DNA of 64,000 nt from Kitagawia praeruptora (lineage: Eukaryota; Streptophyta; Magnoliopsida; Apiales; Apiaceae): contig CM075344.1 of assembly GCA_037693485.1 (NCBI GenBank), forward strand, positions 40,396,501 through 40,460,500, written 5' to 3'. The translations under genes were made by a program, and so were the position numbers. Shown one piece after another: positions 24,844-36,347 of the stretch (positions are counted from its first letter, which is position 1; every line of letters begins with the position of its first letter). Below the pieces are notes generated by a model that did not search any database, was not told where the DNA came from, and saw only the letters and a list, made by a program, of their open reading frames with translations.

Positions 24844-24995
24844 AGGTTGTCCTTCGGAGTGTATTAGGTATGGGACTAGTACATTCTTTAGGATGCGATC
24901 CTTAGGACTAGACTTTAGGAAGATGTATCACAAACTTTTTGGAGTTTAGGACTGTTGTGAATTTGGGGACCAAATTCTTTTTAAGGAGGGTAGTA

Positions 24996-26087
24996 TGTAA
25001 TATCCCGTAATTTTTAGAATAATATTAATAAAGAATAATAGAATAAAAAGGATTAAAATTAGATAATAAATAGGATTTAAAATTGGTTTAGCTTAATTGG
25101 GCCTAAAATATGGATCGGATTTGAATAGAGATAACTTGTAGGCTTGGACACAGGGTTTTATAACGTTATAAATACATCATATTCTTCTTCCTCATCTTTT
25201 ATAATAAAATTCGTAGGGTTTTTTACACACAAATCAGCAGTCTTATAAAATTCGTAGAAAATTCATCGTTAGTCAGAATTCGTTGATTCTGGACTTTTCG
25301 GAAAGGTCTTTTCATGCTCTACAACTTTCGTTCTTTACATTTTTCAAGAAAACATCGTTTAGAGGGCCAAAAAGTCAAAATACAGATCTGATCAGGAGTG
25401 GTTGTGTTTTGGATTCTTGTTTTTCCGTTTAGAGGTAAGTTTCTAATTGATTCTTGCTAGTGTTTTCCAAATTATGTGTTATGTGTACGTATTTGTTATC
25501 AAACTTGGGCTAAGTGATTATATTTTGAAGTTATATGTATTATTGTATATATGTGTTATGTGTAAGCAATAGTCTTGGGATTCTGATTTATGCCATGGTT
25601 TGCAAAAATAAGAATAAGAATAAGGACCGAGTCACCGGGTTGTAGTGACAGTTTTCTAAAAATTTAGGACCGTTATCACCGGGTTGTAGTGGTCGTGGTA
25701 AGAATTGTGAGTTTCAAGTTATTGTTGTTATGTGCTATCGAATTGTATCGAATAAGAATAAGTGCATCATAAGTGATTGTTTCGTATATCGTTATTATAT
25801 CGTATTGAATATTATACTATCTTGTATTATATGTGTTACTTGGCCTTATTAGTTGGATCGATTGGTTACTTGCTGGGCTGTATAGCTCATTACTTACAAT
25901 TTTCAGGTTCGGTGTAAGATCGAGTGGGATAGCATTGGAGTTCAAGGATCTTAGGTTCGGAGTAGATTGTCATTGTTAGCTGCGCTATTGTAATAAGTAC
26001 CTTTGTAATTGACTTTTGGTTTAATAAATTGTAATTTGTTTTAGTTTTCGATTTAGAATTAATAGTCCGAAAAGTCGGGCTGTTATA
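24996..26087 (+). repeat. LTR copy 2
   Basis: Full-length copy, preceded by polypurine AAGGAGGGTAG at about 24982. Shared as 3' LTR of the first unit and 5' LTR of the second. Confidence 0.85.
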
Positions 26088-26254
26088 GTTGGTATCAAGA
26101 GCAGGTTGTCCTTCGGAGTGTATTAGGTATGGGACTAGTACATTCTTTAGGATGCGATCCTTAGGACTAGACTTTAGGAAGATGTATCACAAACTTTTTG
26201 GAGTTTAGGACTGTTGTGAATTTGGGGACCAAATTCTTTTTAAGGAGGGTAGTA

Positions 26255-26770
26255 TGTAATATCCCGTAATTTTTAGAATAATATTAATAAAGAATAATAG
26301 AATAAAAAGGATTAAAATTAGATAATAAATAGGATTTAAAATTGGTTTAGCTTAATTGGGCCTAAAATATGGATCGGATTTGAATAGAGATAACTTGTAG
26401 GCTTGGACATAGGGTTTTATAACGTTATAAATACATCATATTCTTCTTCCTCATCTTTTATAATAAAATTCGTAGGGTTTTTTACACACAAATCAGCAGT
26501 CTTATAAAATTCGTAGAAAATTCATCGTTAGTCAGAATTCGTTGATTCTGGACTTTTCGGAAAGGTCTTTTCATGCTCTACAACTTTCGTTCTTTACGTT
26601 TTTCAAGAAGCCAAAGTAAACTGGCCCAAATGCAGCCAACTTGGGTAATCCACAAGCCCACCACAGGCCCCCAAAAGATCATGATTTGTTGGTGCACTTA
26701 GTAGTATTATTTTGCCTTATAAACTGAAGAGAAGTCCCAAATCTCCTCGATGTGGGACTGGGGTGTTACA
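26255..26770 (+). repeat. LTR copy 3, chimeric
   Basis: The first 355 bp (to 26609) match copies 1 and 2. The remaining 161 bp do not, and end GGGGTGTTACA with an AGTCCCA...TGTGGGACT inverted repeat just before. The target duplication lies directly after it, so this hybrid end is the real right edge. Confidence 0.75.
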
Positions 26771-26894
26771 ATTTCCCTTTGTTATAAATGGATAATAATA
26801 AATCTAATTATAAACACTACATGAGTACATTACAAATCTATTAAACAATCGACCACCCTTCTTAACACAAATCAATGAAACATAACTAAGAAAT

Positions 26895-29800
26895 TTATTC
26901 AATATCATCATAACCATCATCTTCACTTCCATTTTCTTCACTTTCTTCTTCTTCGCTTTCAACATCTTCTTCGCGTTCTTCTTGAAGAGTATCCTCGTTA
27001 TAGGCATAAGTAGTTTCATCTAATGGACGACTTCTTGTTGTGATCACCGTATGCATCTTGCTTCTCAAATTCTTCACAATGGGGGCATAATACACCTGAG
27101 TTGCTTGACTTGCTAATACAAAAACATCATTTCCTCTCAACTTTGATGTCATGTCAATTGTGATGATTTGATTTTTGTCAACCTTTATGCCCCGTCTATT
27201 ATCAAACCAATGACACTTGAATAATACTACTTGATCCTCTTCATTATAAGTCAACAGAAGAATCTCTTCCAAACGCCCGTAGTAGTTACTAACAGTGTCA
27301 TCATAACAACTTCCCTTTACAAGTACTCCACAATGTGATTTTGTACATTTGAATCTATAACCATTCACATCACATTCTCTATAAGTGGTAACATAAGGCG
27401 ATGGGCCTCTCAACAAGTTCTTGAAGCGCTTGTAAGCTTCACGATCTCGTCGTACCTATGATGTAATAATAATCAAACATGCATCTTTTTTATGTATGTC
27501 AACTTGTCAATGCAATACGTAATAAATCAATGTACCTCATTTAGCATCCAAGCTTTGAATTGTGTGTCAACAATTGTATTCATCTCATCAAGACTGACTT
27601 GCGGATCTTGTGCCCTCACTTTTGCTTCAAAATTTCTGAAAAAAATATTAGGATACATGAGAATAAGATAAATGAATTTTTCACATTATTTATGATATAA
27701 CAAGTTATCGGGTTCTTACAATCTGTACGGTGTTACTTCTGGCATATTAAAGAGCACATAATTAGTTGCGATTTGAAGTGACTTGTCATCTAAAAAATAG
27801 CCATTTGATGCACCAAAAAGTCTGGTAGGATATGTGAACACCTCGAGTTTTGTCAAATCGCGCATGATACCATCAACCATATTGCGGCCTATCCTGTTGT
27901 GCACTGTCTGAGCTGAAGACTCGAAGAATAGGGCACAATAATTTACAAGTTCCTCTTCAGCATAACGTTCTGCAATAGATCCCTCAACCTGTGCTTTGTT
28001 TCTCACTTTTACTTTCATCCGACGCATCTGTCTTTCAACCCAATACATCCATCGATACGGGACAGGACCGCTAAGTCTACACTCTTCTACAAGATGAAGA
28101 AGAACATGCTCCATCGGATCAAAGAGGGCACCTGGAAAAATATTTTCCATGTTCGACATGATGTTTACTATATTTTTCTCCATGATCGCCAAATCATCCA
28201 ACACTATCGTTGTTGAGCATATTCCTTTGAAGTAGCTTGATAAGTTTCAAAGTGCATCATGCACATCACTCGGTAAAATATCACGAAAAGCAGAAGGCAA
28301 TAACCTTTGCATGAATACATGACAATCATGAGACTTCATGTCACTTAACTCTTTCTTTTCCACCTTGCTGCATCTTGTGATATTTGAAGCACAACCATCT
28401 GGCATCCTTAGTTCACTAATCCAATTATAAACCTGACACTGCTGTTCTCGGGAGAGAGTGTATGACGCTCGAGGTTTTGCATTTCCACGCATCCATAACT
28501 CTTCTTTAATGCCAAATGCTTTCAAATATGCTCTTGCATTATTAGTGTCCTTGGATTTTTTGGTATCCATCACAGTATGGAAAAAATTGTCAAATACATT
28601 TTTTTCTGTGTGCATGACATCAATGCAGTGACGTAGGCGGAGTGAGTGCCAATACGGGAGCTCAAAGAAGATCGAGAAATGTGTAAAATTATGAGTCACA
28701 CCAAATCCAACAGCCCTAGACTTAAGATATTTTTTCCCGGGCAATGGAAAAGCTATTTTTATACACTTATTACGAACTTCCCACCCTGTTTGTCGTTGAC
28801 GAATCTGGCCTGATCTTCTAAACATTTTTACTGTTCCCCAAAAACTACACTTCCGACTATGTGGAAGTTGTGAAGCTCTAACATCCCCCATGCAAACTGG
28901 GCAAGACAACTTGCCTTTGGTTGATCGACCGCTCAACATTGCATAAGCCGGGAAGTCATTGATTGTCCATAGTAGGGCTGCCCTCAATGTAAAATGAGTG
29001 TCTGTGTAAGCATCATAAGTGTGTACACCAACATTCCACATCTGTCTCAGTTCGTCAATAAGAGGCCTCAAATAGACATTGATATCTCTCGTGGGGCTTT
29101 TTTCCCCTGGTATGAGCAAAGTCATGTACATGTAAGGATCCTTCATACACATAGAAGGTGGAAGATTGTACACAACCATGATAACAGGCCATACTGAGTA
29201 AGTAATCCTCGATGATTTGTTACTGTACGGAGAGAATCCATCAGTGGCAAGTCCAAGTCTAACATTGCGAATCTCTTGTGAAAAATCTGGGTAATTTCTG
29301 TCAAATAGTTTCCACTCTTCCCCATCCGCTGGATGTGTCATAATACCATCAGTTACCTCTCTATTCTTGTACCACCTCATACTCTAAGCAGTACGGGATG
29401 ACATATACAACCGCTGTAGTCGCGACTTAAGTGGAAAATATCTCAAAATCTTTCTTGGAATGCTTCTTCTACTACCCTCTTTTGCCACTTTATACCGACT
29501 CGTGCCACAAATATTACACTCTTGTTTGTCACTATCATCACCATAGAACAACATGCAATCATTTTCACATGCATGAATTTTCTCATATCCCAAGTTCATA
29601 TCCTTCATCATCTTCTTGATCTCGTTGTAATTTGATGGTAGTTTATGTTCTTCAGGCAACACATCTCCAATAAGATCAAGAAGCTCATTGAACCCCCTCT
29701 CACTACATCCATGAGTGCTCTTAAAATGCAACAATTTACTAACAAATGATAATCTTGTGTGTTTTGTACTTCCGGGATATAAAGGGACCCCCGCATCAAT

Positions 29801-30229
29801 TTTCAAACCGAAAAATTTAGAATTTTCGTCATCCGACTCCGAACCATTAATCTCATCATCCTCATTGTCCCACTCATTATAAGCTCCCGCATCTCTTAAC
29901 ATCTCGTAGGGATCAAACACATCATCACGATCATTAACTACATTTCTCGAGATACTACCATATGGCTCCCTTTCGCCTTCCCCGTGTAAATCCCAAAAAG
30001 TGTAGTGTTGACAAAATCCATATGTCAAGATATCAAATCTCACTTCATCAAAATTTTTTAATGGAACATTACAACAATGAGTACATGGGCATCTAATTTC
30101 TTCTTCATCTTCCCCACAATGAATTTTGGCAAAATTAAGAAATTCATCAACACCATTCAAAAACTCTCTAGTATAACAATTTGTACCGGCATGAAAACGA
30201 TGATTGATCCAATTACGATCAAAAGACAT
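26895..30229 (-). pseudogene. CACTA TNP2-like transposase with two in-frame stops
   Basis: The catalytic transposase of En/Spm-type elements, cutting at the CACTA ends. Three exons: 30229-27720, 27635-27536, 27455-26895, with GT-AG junctions and matching phases, 1057 codons. Domain order is canonical. Transposase-associated domain at residues 1-80 (CPCTHC). Transposase_21 from about 284, with GLATDGFSPYSNKSS, YNLPPSMCMKDPYMYMTLL and a CPVC pair. A DUF4218-like part follows at about 675-790 (LLHLVEECRLSGPVPYRWMY), and a DUF4216-like part at about 940-1010 (FKCHWFDNRRGIKVDKNQI), then an acidic tail. Two nonsense codons break exon 1: TAG at 29386-29384 (codon 282, where relatives have Glu GAG) and TGA at 28249-28247 (codon 661). 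No frameshift was seen, so the damage is recent or limited. Confidence 0.92.
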
Positions 30230-30539
30230 CTACAAATATATATATATATATATAACACATACATGTCAATAACATATGCATATATACACTAACTACATAT
30301 ATGTTTGAACAATTCAATATATGAAGCATATATATAATAATGAAGGAACTTGTAAAATAAACAAATAATTAAAGATAAATACTCACATTGGTGCATAGGA
30401 TGAGATGTGATGATCCACTTGAATTTTTTTGATGTCCACTTGAATTTTTTTGAGGTAAGAAATGTTAAAGAATGGAGAAAGTTGAAAGAAAGATGTTGCA
30501 AGTGAAAAGAAAAATGCCACTGCTTCGATCTCCAATATT

Positions 30540-30585
30540 CAACACACTTTGCGACGGATTCTTATTTCCGTCACAAAGTATAATA
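30540..30585. repeat. CACTA subterminal repeat words
   Basis: TTGCGACGGATTC followed by TTCCGTCACAAAG, just left of the inserted MITE; part of the right-end array split by that insertion. Confidence 0.7.
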
Positions 30586-30591
30586 AATAAA

Positions 30592-31145
30592 GGGTTAAAT
30601 ATCAAATCGGTCACTGAAGTGGTGGCCATATATCACTTTACTCACTGATTTCAACGAGGTCTCATTTGAATCACTTAAGTCATAATAAATATCAAACAGA
30701 TACCTATAAATATGTGATCGATAATTAAAATAATTTTTTGTTAAGTTCTATACATTTTTCTTCAATGCCACCATAACCAAATGAAAAGTCATGGGTTCAA
30801 AAATTTTAGATAACATATTTAAATTTTTTAAAATCTATTTACTATTTATTTTTAATTAAATCAAATAAACTAACTAGAAAATTAAATATAAATAGTAAAT
30901 AAATTTTAAAAATTTTAAATATATTATCTAAAATATTAGAATCTATGACTTTTCATTTGGGTACAGTGGCATTGAAGAAAAATGTATAGAACTTAACAAA
31001 AAATTATTTTAATTCCCGATCACATATTTATAGGTATATATTTGATATTTGTTATGACTTAAGTGATTCAAATGAGACCCCGTTGAAATCAGTGAGTAAA
31101 GTGATATATGGTCACCACTTCAGTGATCAATTTGATATTTAACCC
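30592..31145. mobile_element. Mutator-like MITE, 554 bp, near-perfect palindrome
   Basis: The left end reads GGGTTAAATATCAAATCGG; the right end is its inverted match over more than 150 bp. A 10-bp direct repeat AATAAATAAA flanks it (30582-30591 and 31146-31155), in the Mutator range. No coding capacity. It interrupts the CACTA 5' subterminal region. Confidence 0.88.
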
Positions 31146-31189
31146 AATAAATAAATATTATTTCACTGCATTCCATTAATTCAGAGCGT

Positions 31190-31548
31190 TGGGAATTTAA
31201 TATTGCTGGTGGAACTTTTGACGGAAATTAACGAATCCGTCGCAAGATGCATTTTACGACGAAAGACTTAACATTCCGTCGCAAATTGTCCATCATACGA
31301 CGGATTATTCGGTCACAAAGTACTAAACGACGAATTTTCCTAGTTTCCGTCGCAAGGTCAAAAGCGAGGGAAAATATATATAGAAACTGATGTCAAGGCG
31401 GGAGATAAATTAATAAAATATTAATTTGGCGACGAAAACTTGGTGCCATAAAGTACATTGTGACGGAAGCCTTATTTTCCGTCGTTAATTGACTTTGCGA
31501 CGGATTATTGCTAATTTTCCGTCACATTTGCTCCTATCTCTTGTAGTG
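31190..31548. repeat. Right (5') subterminal repeat array of the CACTA element
   Basis: Repeated CCGTCGCAA, ACGACGGA, TTGCGACGG and variants in both orientations up to the TTGTAGTG end at 31548. Confidence 0.85.
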
Positions 31549-31626
31549 CGATCACCTTTATCGGTCGGTTTGTGATCAGTTTTGACGTTATTTCCGGTCA
31601 AATAAGCTCATTTCTGATCAAATTTA

Positions 31627-31846
31627 GGCGGTGTTTGGCAAATCTGTCATACAACTTATAAGTTACTTATTTTGGGAAAAATTTCGTATTTACATAAATA
31701 TTTTTAGAGAAAAATGTGTATCGGGAGTTTAATATTCGCTATCATGCAAAAATAAGTTACTTATTTAAAAAAAAAATACATATTTCCTAACTTTTTTCGA
31801 GAATAAGTAACTTATTTCTGAAAAATTAGATTTCCCAAACGGGCCC
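31627..31846. mobile_element. PIF/Harbinger-type MITE, 220 bp
   Basis: The left end is GGCGGTGTTTGGCAAATCT and the inverted right end is GGGCCCGTTTGGGAAATCT, flanked by TTA at 31624-31626 and 31847-31849. Inserted in the outer CACTA-like remnant. Confidence 0.7.
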
Positions 31847-31918
31847 TTAATGTGTCACAAATGTGTGTTTTTCTTATAGTGTATTATAGCAACTCCAATC
31901 CTTGAGAGCTGTTAGCTA

Positions 31919-32253
31919 CTCCCTCTGTCCCATCCATTTCTTTACAATTTCCTTTTTGGGCCGTCCTACCATTTCTTTACATTACCCAAAATAGTAAGTT
32001 TTAATACTATTACACTCACTACTTCACTTATTTTAATAATACTTTACACTATTTCACCCACTATTTAACTTATTTAAACAATAAAATCACTATTACACCC
32101 ACTACTTCACTTATTTCAACAATAAAATCACTATTACACCCACTACCTCATTTATTTTAACAATATTACACCCACTTTACACCCACTTTACACCCACTAT
32201 CCTTAACCTCCGTGTCCAGCCGCCATGTAAAGAATTGGCTGGGACGGAGGGAG
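31919..32253. mobile_element. Stowaway (Tc1/mariner) MITE, 335 bp
   Basis: Termini CTCCCTCTGTCCCATCC and its inverse (GGGACGGAGGGAG) with TA duplications at 31917-31918 and 32254-32255. Classic plant Stowaway ends. Confidence 0.93.
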
Positions 32254-32310
32254 TATATGGTTATATGGTCTAGTGGCGCGTACTACTTATACATATCCTC
32301 TAAAACACTA

Positions 32311-32593
32311 CTCCCTCCGTCCATTTCATTTCTTTACACTTTCTATTTTGGACCGTCCATTCCATTTCTTTACATTACTAAAAATAGTAACTTTTAACAA
32401 TAAAATACATTATTACATCCACTACCTCACTCCACCTTTTCAACCCTTTACACTATTACACCCACTACTTCACTTATTTTAATAATAAAATTACTATTAC
32501 ACCCACTACTACATTTATTTTAACAATATTACATCCACTATCTTGGTTTCCGTGCAAAAAGCAAACGTAAAGAAATCAAAAAAACGGAGGGAG
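32311..32593. mobile_element. Stowaway (Tc1/mariner) MITE, 283 bp
   Basis: CTCCCTCCGTCC at the left and ACGGAGGGAG at the right, with TA at both flanks. Similar interior to the neighbouring copy, same orientation, 57 bp away. Confidence 0.93.
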
Positions 32594-33385
32594 TATTATG
32601 CAATGCAGATGGAGTTGTTCATAGTCAAGTTGATAAATTAAACTTTAAGGTTGAAGATGATAATGCTAATCAAATGCATTGCATAATCGGTGTACATAAT
32701 TATCCAAACATGCAACGAATAAAAATCATATCAACATATTCAAGGGATAGGGTGATAAGATTATATACACAAACAAATATGAGCAACTTTTTGATTGCCA
32801 CATAAATTTTGGAAATGTGTTTCCCCAAATAATCAGCGTAACATGGTGCACGCTATTATGTAGTCCCAGCCTCTGCAGGTTTGAAGAGATTGTAGCATTT
32901 CTTAATTTTTTAGCAGGTAGCCCAACTTTGTACGAGTCAAAATTAAACTTCCAACCTAAAATGATACAGTAAGAGATAATTTTTTATCATATACATATTG
33001 AAATTTTTATGTACATGGCCAACGTGTCGTATAAGTTTCAGTTGCAATTAATTTTTTGGTCAAATCATATTCTTGAAACCCATTATTAATTTGTCAAAAC
33101 TAATCCGAATTAATGTGTGAAGATAGGGACATGAAGCATAAAAATAAAGCATGCAGGTGAGGTTTCAGTTTCATCATTTGAACACTGTTTATGATATTTA
33201 CTTGCAAAATTCAATTAATAAGAAAATGTAAGGAGTGAATGGAGATATTAGTTGGGATGTCCTAGTAGTGTGTTGGAGAGCTAACAAAGACTTGAAATAC
33301 TAATGGAGGAGGGAATATATATGTGAATAAATAGTTGCAGTCCGGGCCACAACTGTTTAGACTGATTGGAATCAATACTACTCAA
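32594..33385. other. AT-rich intergenic DNA
   Basis: No gene or clear element seen. Confidence 0.55.
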
Positions 33386-33437
33386 GACTTTGATCCTTAT
33401 ATTTTTTTTTTTTGAGGGGAGACTTTGATCCTTATAT
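33386..33437 (-). mobile_element. Minute poly(A) retroposition scar
   Basis: An 18-bp insert at 33403-33420 (T11 then GAGGGGA on the plus strand, i.e. TCCCCTC plus poly(A) on the minus strand) is flanked by a 17-bp direct repeat, GACTTTGATCCTTATAT, at 33386-33402 and 33421-33437. That is the signature of LINE-type target-primed insertion with almost all cargo missing. Confidence 0.65.
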
Positions 33438-33634
33438 AAACATCACATATATGTCTGCCCTACAATGAAGCCTACTTCCCAGCAAGCATACGTGTTTCTT
33501 GATTTTTCATAAAAATTCGTTTGTCGAATTTTCGAAAACTGATCTCTCGAAAAGTTCAGAGGACAAGTAGGGTACAGTGGCAGAGTTCCCACAAGGTCAC
33601 GGCCTTAATTTAAGTTTTATGTCTTATGCGACGC

Positions 33635-34016
33635 AAGCTTCTAGAGGTGTTTGAAAGTTGGAGGTTTGGGAAAAAATTAGAGGTTTGAGCCAAATCAGAG
33701 GTTTGACCATTTGAAACCTCTAATATTAATGTTTTGTAGTTAGCGGATTGAAATAGCTTTTTTGGATTCAAAAAGCTAATTTTCAAAAAGCTACTTAGAG
33801 GAGTTTTTCAATTAGATGTTTGTTATATGTGTAGTTAATATACAAAAAGCTAATTCAAACAGCTAATTACCAAACAATTTGATATAAAACAGCTGATTCA
33901 ATTCGCTAGTCAAAACAGTTACCTCAATCCGCTAGTCAAAACAACTAATTCAATCAGCTAACCGCTAACAACTAACAGCTAACAGCTAATTGTTAAACAG
34001 GGTCTTAGTATTTACT
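33635..34016. mobile_element. Possible hAT-type MITE with AGCTAAC repeats
   Basis: Left part AGAGGTGTTTGAAAG; inverted right end AGACCCTGTTTAACAATTAG. Many AACAGCTAA/CGCTAGTCAAAAC words lie toward the right end. No target duplication found, so the boundaries are approximate. Confidence 0.4.
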
Positions 34017-34020
34017 AATA

Positions 34021-34670
34021 CTAGCCAATAACCCTTGCGAATCACGGATTGTGATAAATTATCTTAAATTCCTAATTTTTAATTTTTTTAAATGAATAAA
34101 ATCTTGAACCACCAAGTTGTATATAATACTATATTCTCGACTTTTTTTTCGATTGTTAGTTAATAGACTCCTAGTATATAACTTCAATAATAAATTAAAT
34201 TAATATTTAATTTTATTATTTTAATTAATTAAATTTATATAACTTATCTATAGTAATATAAGAATAGTTATATTATTAATTGTATTTATTATTAATCTAT
34301 TATAGATATATTTTAAATATTAATTAATGAAGCCCTAAGTCCTATATTCTCGACTTTTATTTCAATTTTTAGTTAATAGACTCCTAGTATATAACTTCAT
34401 TATTAAATTAAATTAATATTTAATATTATGATTTTAATTAATTAAATTAATTAATATTTAGTGGCATACCGAATTAATTAATTGGCATACCGTATTTTAG
34501 TTCAGAGAGGACTTGTTTCATTAGTAGTTCTTATTCTTATTGGCCTTCTATATAATTAAAAAACAGCTTTTAAAGTAAGATCAAATAGTAAAATAAATTA
34601 TTATTAATTAATTAATTAATTAATTGGCATACCGTTAAAGGGGGTTTCTGCTTTTAATAAAGAGTATAGA
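34021..34670 (-). mobile_element. Small non-autonomous Helitron, 650 bp
   Basis: On the minus strand it starts TCTATACTCTTTATT after an A and ends CTAG followed by T. A weak GC stem (CCGTGATTCGCAAGGG) lies about ten bases before the end. A/T insertion, TC start, stem and CTAG end all fit. Confidence 0.72.
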
Positions 34671-34930
34671 TATCGTGACTCAAAATAGCCAATCATGATA
34701 AGGTCATTTAAAAGAAAAAATGAATAAATTAACCCATGAAATCAGGAATGAAGAGAGCGTGCATGGACCGCAAGTGTCCAGTGCTTGACTTCGAAAATTG
34801 TTTAATTCCATATGAGGCCTCGGCTATGGAAGGTCACAAGCCGTACGTAATGGATGATTACGGAGTTGATTTTGGGAGCCATCGATTATACTGGGATAAA
34901 TGATTAATTGGCGACAACACACATGTTGAA

Positions 34931-35369
34931 TCTATATTCTATATTAATGTGGTACACAATATTACCAAAGTACCAAAAGTACCAAATTTGGTTATAACTT
35001 AACTCGGGGTTCGATCTCTTCCAACTACATAATTATACAAGATTTATTATTTAATTTAATTTCACCACATGTTCGATTTCCTATAAGGACTTCAATTAAG
35101 GGGTTTGACGGTCATCACTTAATTCGGGGTTCGATTCTTTCTAACTACATGATTATACAAGATTTATTATTTAATTTAATTTCTTTAATTTCATCACGTG
35201 TTCGATTTCCTATAAGGAGTTCAATTCCTAACATAATTATAAAGATTTGTTTACTTTAATTTTTTTAACTTTATCTCAAATTCGATTCTTTATAACTACA
35301 TAATTAAATAGTGTATTAATATTAATTTTTTAATCTCGACTCGTGTTCAATCCACGGGTTATCAGCTAG
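34931..35369 (+). mobile_element. Small non-autonomous Helitron, 439 bp
   Basis: Starts TCTATATTCTATATT after A34930 and ends CTAG at 35366-35369 before T. A stem ACTCGTG...CACGGGT lies 12 bases upstream of the end. Contains two roughly 150-bp direct repeats with ATTCGGGGTTCGAT. Confidence 0.68.
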
Positions 35370-35390
35370 TCTGTGGTAAATCAAACTGTG

Positions 35391-35673
35391 TGCTGTTTGG
35401 TTTACACTCAACTACTCATGAACTTGAAATACCAGGAAGTGTCATCTACAAAAATAATTAAGAGAAGTTAAATTTTCTTGGTATCAAACAGAAAGTTACT
35501 AACCCGCCTCATTTTTGTTAACTTAATTGCACTTCGCAAGTTCCCATGTTAAGTGAATACATACCCATATGCTAATCAAACAAAATTTTCTACTTCCTAG
35601 ATATTTTAAATTCCACAGGAAATGCAATTTCCTTAATTAGTAAATAACTTACTACTGCCAACCAAACAAGCAT
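35391..35673. mobile_element. Possible MITE with TGTTTGGTT ends
   Basis: TGCTGTTTGGTTTAC at the left and its inverted counterpart TGCTTGTTTGGTTGGC at the right, about 283 bp. Target duplication not resolved. Confidence 0.4.
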
Positions 35674-35690
35674 TATATCCGCAAAGAGCA

Positions 35691-35860
35691 ATGCTAGGGA
35701 TCCCGAAATTGTTTCCGAATGTCAAGTGGCATCTTGTAATTAGTGGAATTCATATGAATACATGGAGAGTTTCTTTATTTTTAAAATACATATCCAATCA
35801 GAACTTGCCAACTAAGCTTTTGGGAACCGTTTCGGGAATTTTTTCAGGGACTCTAGCATT
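35691..35860. mobile_element. MITE, ATGCTAGRG family, 170 bp
   Basis: Left end ATGCTAGGGATCCCGAAATT; inverted right end AATGCTAGAGTCCCTGAAAA. Related to the element at 61072. Confidence 0.6.
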
Positions 35861-36347
35861 TCTCATCTACAAATATTAAAATTATGAAATCTGTAAAAAA
35901 AAACCTTATTGTTCTTTTTATAACTGTAAAAAGCTTATTGTTCGCTAGCCCAAAACACCACAATTATTACCATGCTTATCAGGACCATGCACTGAGATTG
36001 GAATATTGGTTGGTTTGCAAGGTCACCACATAGCTAGATGTGGATTGAAGAGTTTGAATGAACCAGACGCGAAAACTACAAAACATTGTACATGAATGAT
36101 GAAACATGAAATAGAAAGACATGGTCATAAGGAACGTAAAACAAAAGTAAACAACGAAATCAGTTGCACATTACACTCAAATGACCTACAAAACCTAAGT
36201 TCAACTAACCTACTCAACAAATTAAGAAAACATGTCATGGTTTTACTAACCATCCTGTTCTTCATGTGAACTTGTCTTCTATTCTCTTTGTATATAGCCA
36301 TATGGGAAGTTAGGAGCGCTATATATTCAACTAATGCATGCATATAT
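35861..36347. other. Intergenic DNA
   Basis: No gene or repeat identified. Confidence 0.5.

Larger units (their letters stand above)
23737..26770 (+). mobile_element. Nested non-autonomous LTR element with three LTRs (LTR-int-LTR-int-LTR)
   Basis: Two nearly identical 1092-bp LTRs start TGTAATATCCCG at 23737 and 24996, and a third partial one at 26255. The period is exactly 1259 bp. The two internal segments are only 167 bp and hold a primer binding site and a polypurine tract but no genes. ATTTC flanks both ends (23732-23736 and 26771-26775), a 5-bp target duplication. LTR start and PBS resemble gypsy-type elements. The last 161 bp of the third LTR differ from the other two. Confidence 0.85.
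17537..31548 (-). mobile_element. CACTA (En/Spm) DNA transposon, 14.0 kb, both transposase genes present
   Basis: The left end reads CACTACAAGAAAACAGG; the reverse complement of the right end reads CACTACAAGAGATAGG. Flanking CGA occurs at 17534-17536 and 31549-31551, the exact 3-bp target duplication of CACTA elements. Subterminal arrays of CCGTCGCAA/TTGCGACGG lie inside both ends. TNP2-like (30229-26895) and TNP1-like (22288-18236) genes run on the minus strand in the standard En/Spm order, so the 5' end is at the right. It carries a nested LTR element and a Mutator-like MITE. Both genes are mutated, so it is probably not autonomous now. Confidence 0.95.
17451..31881. mobile_element. Older CACTA-like remnant surrounding the 14-kb CACTA element
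   Basis: A second pair of CACTA-like ends flanks the main element: CACTATAACGG at 17451, and at the right the reverse complement CACTATAAGAAAA ending at 31881. The strips between outer and inner ends carry GGTCGG/CGATCGG words (17475-17515 and 31550-31620). They differ from the CCGTCGC words of the inner element. The outer flanks are TAA and TAT, so the 3-bp duplication is imperfect. Tentative. Confidence 0.4.
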
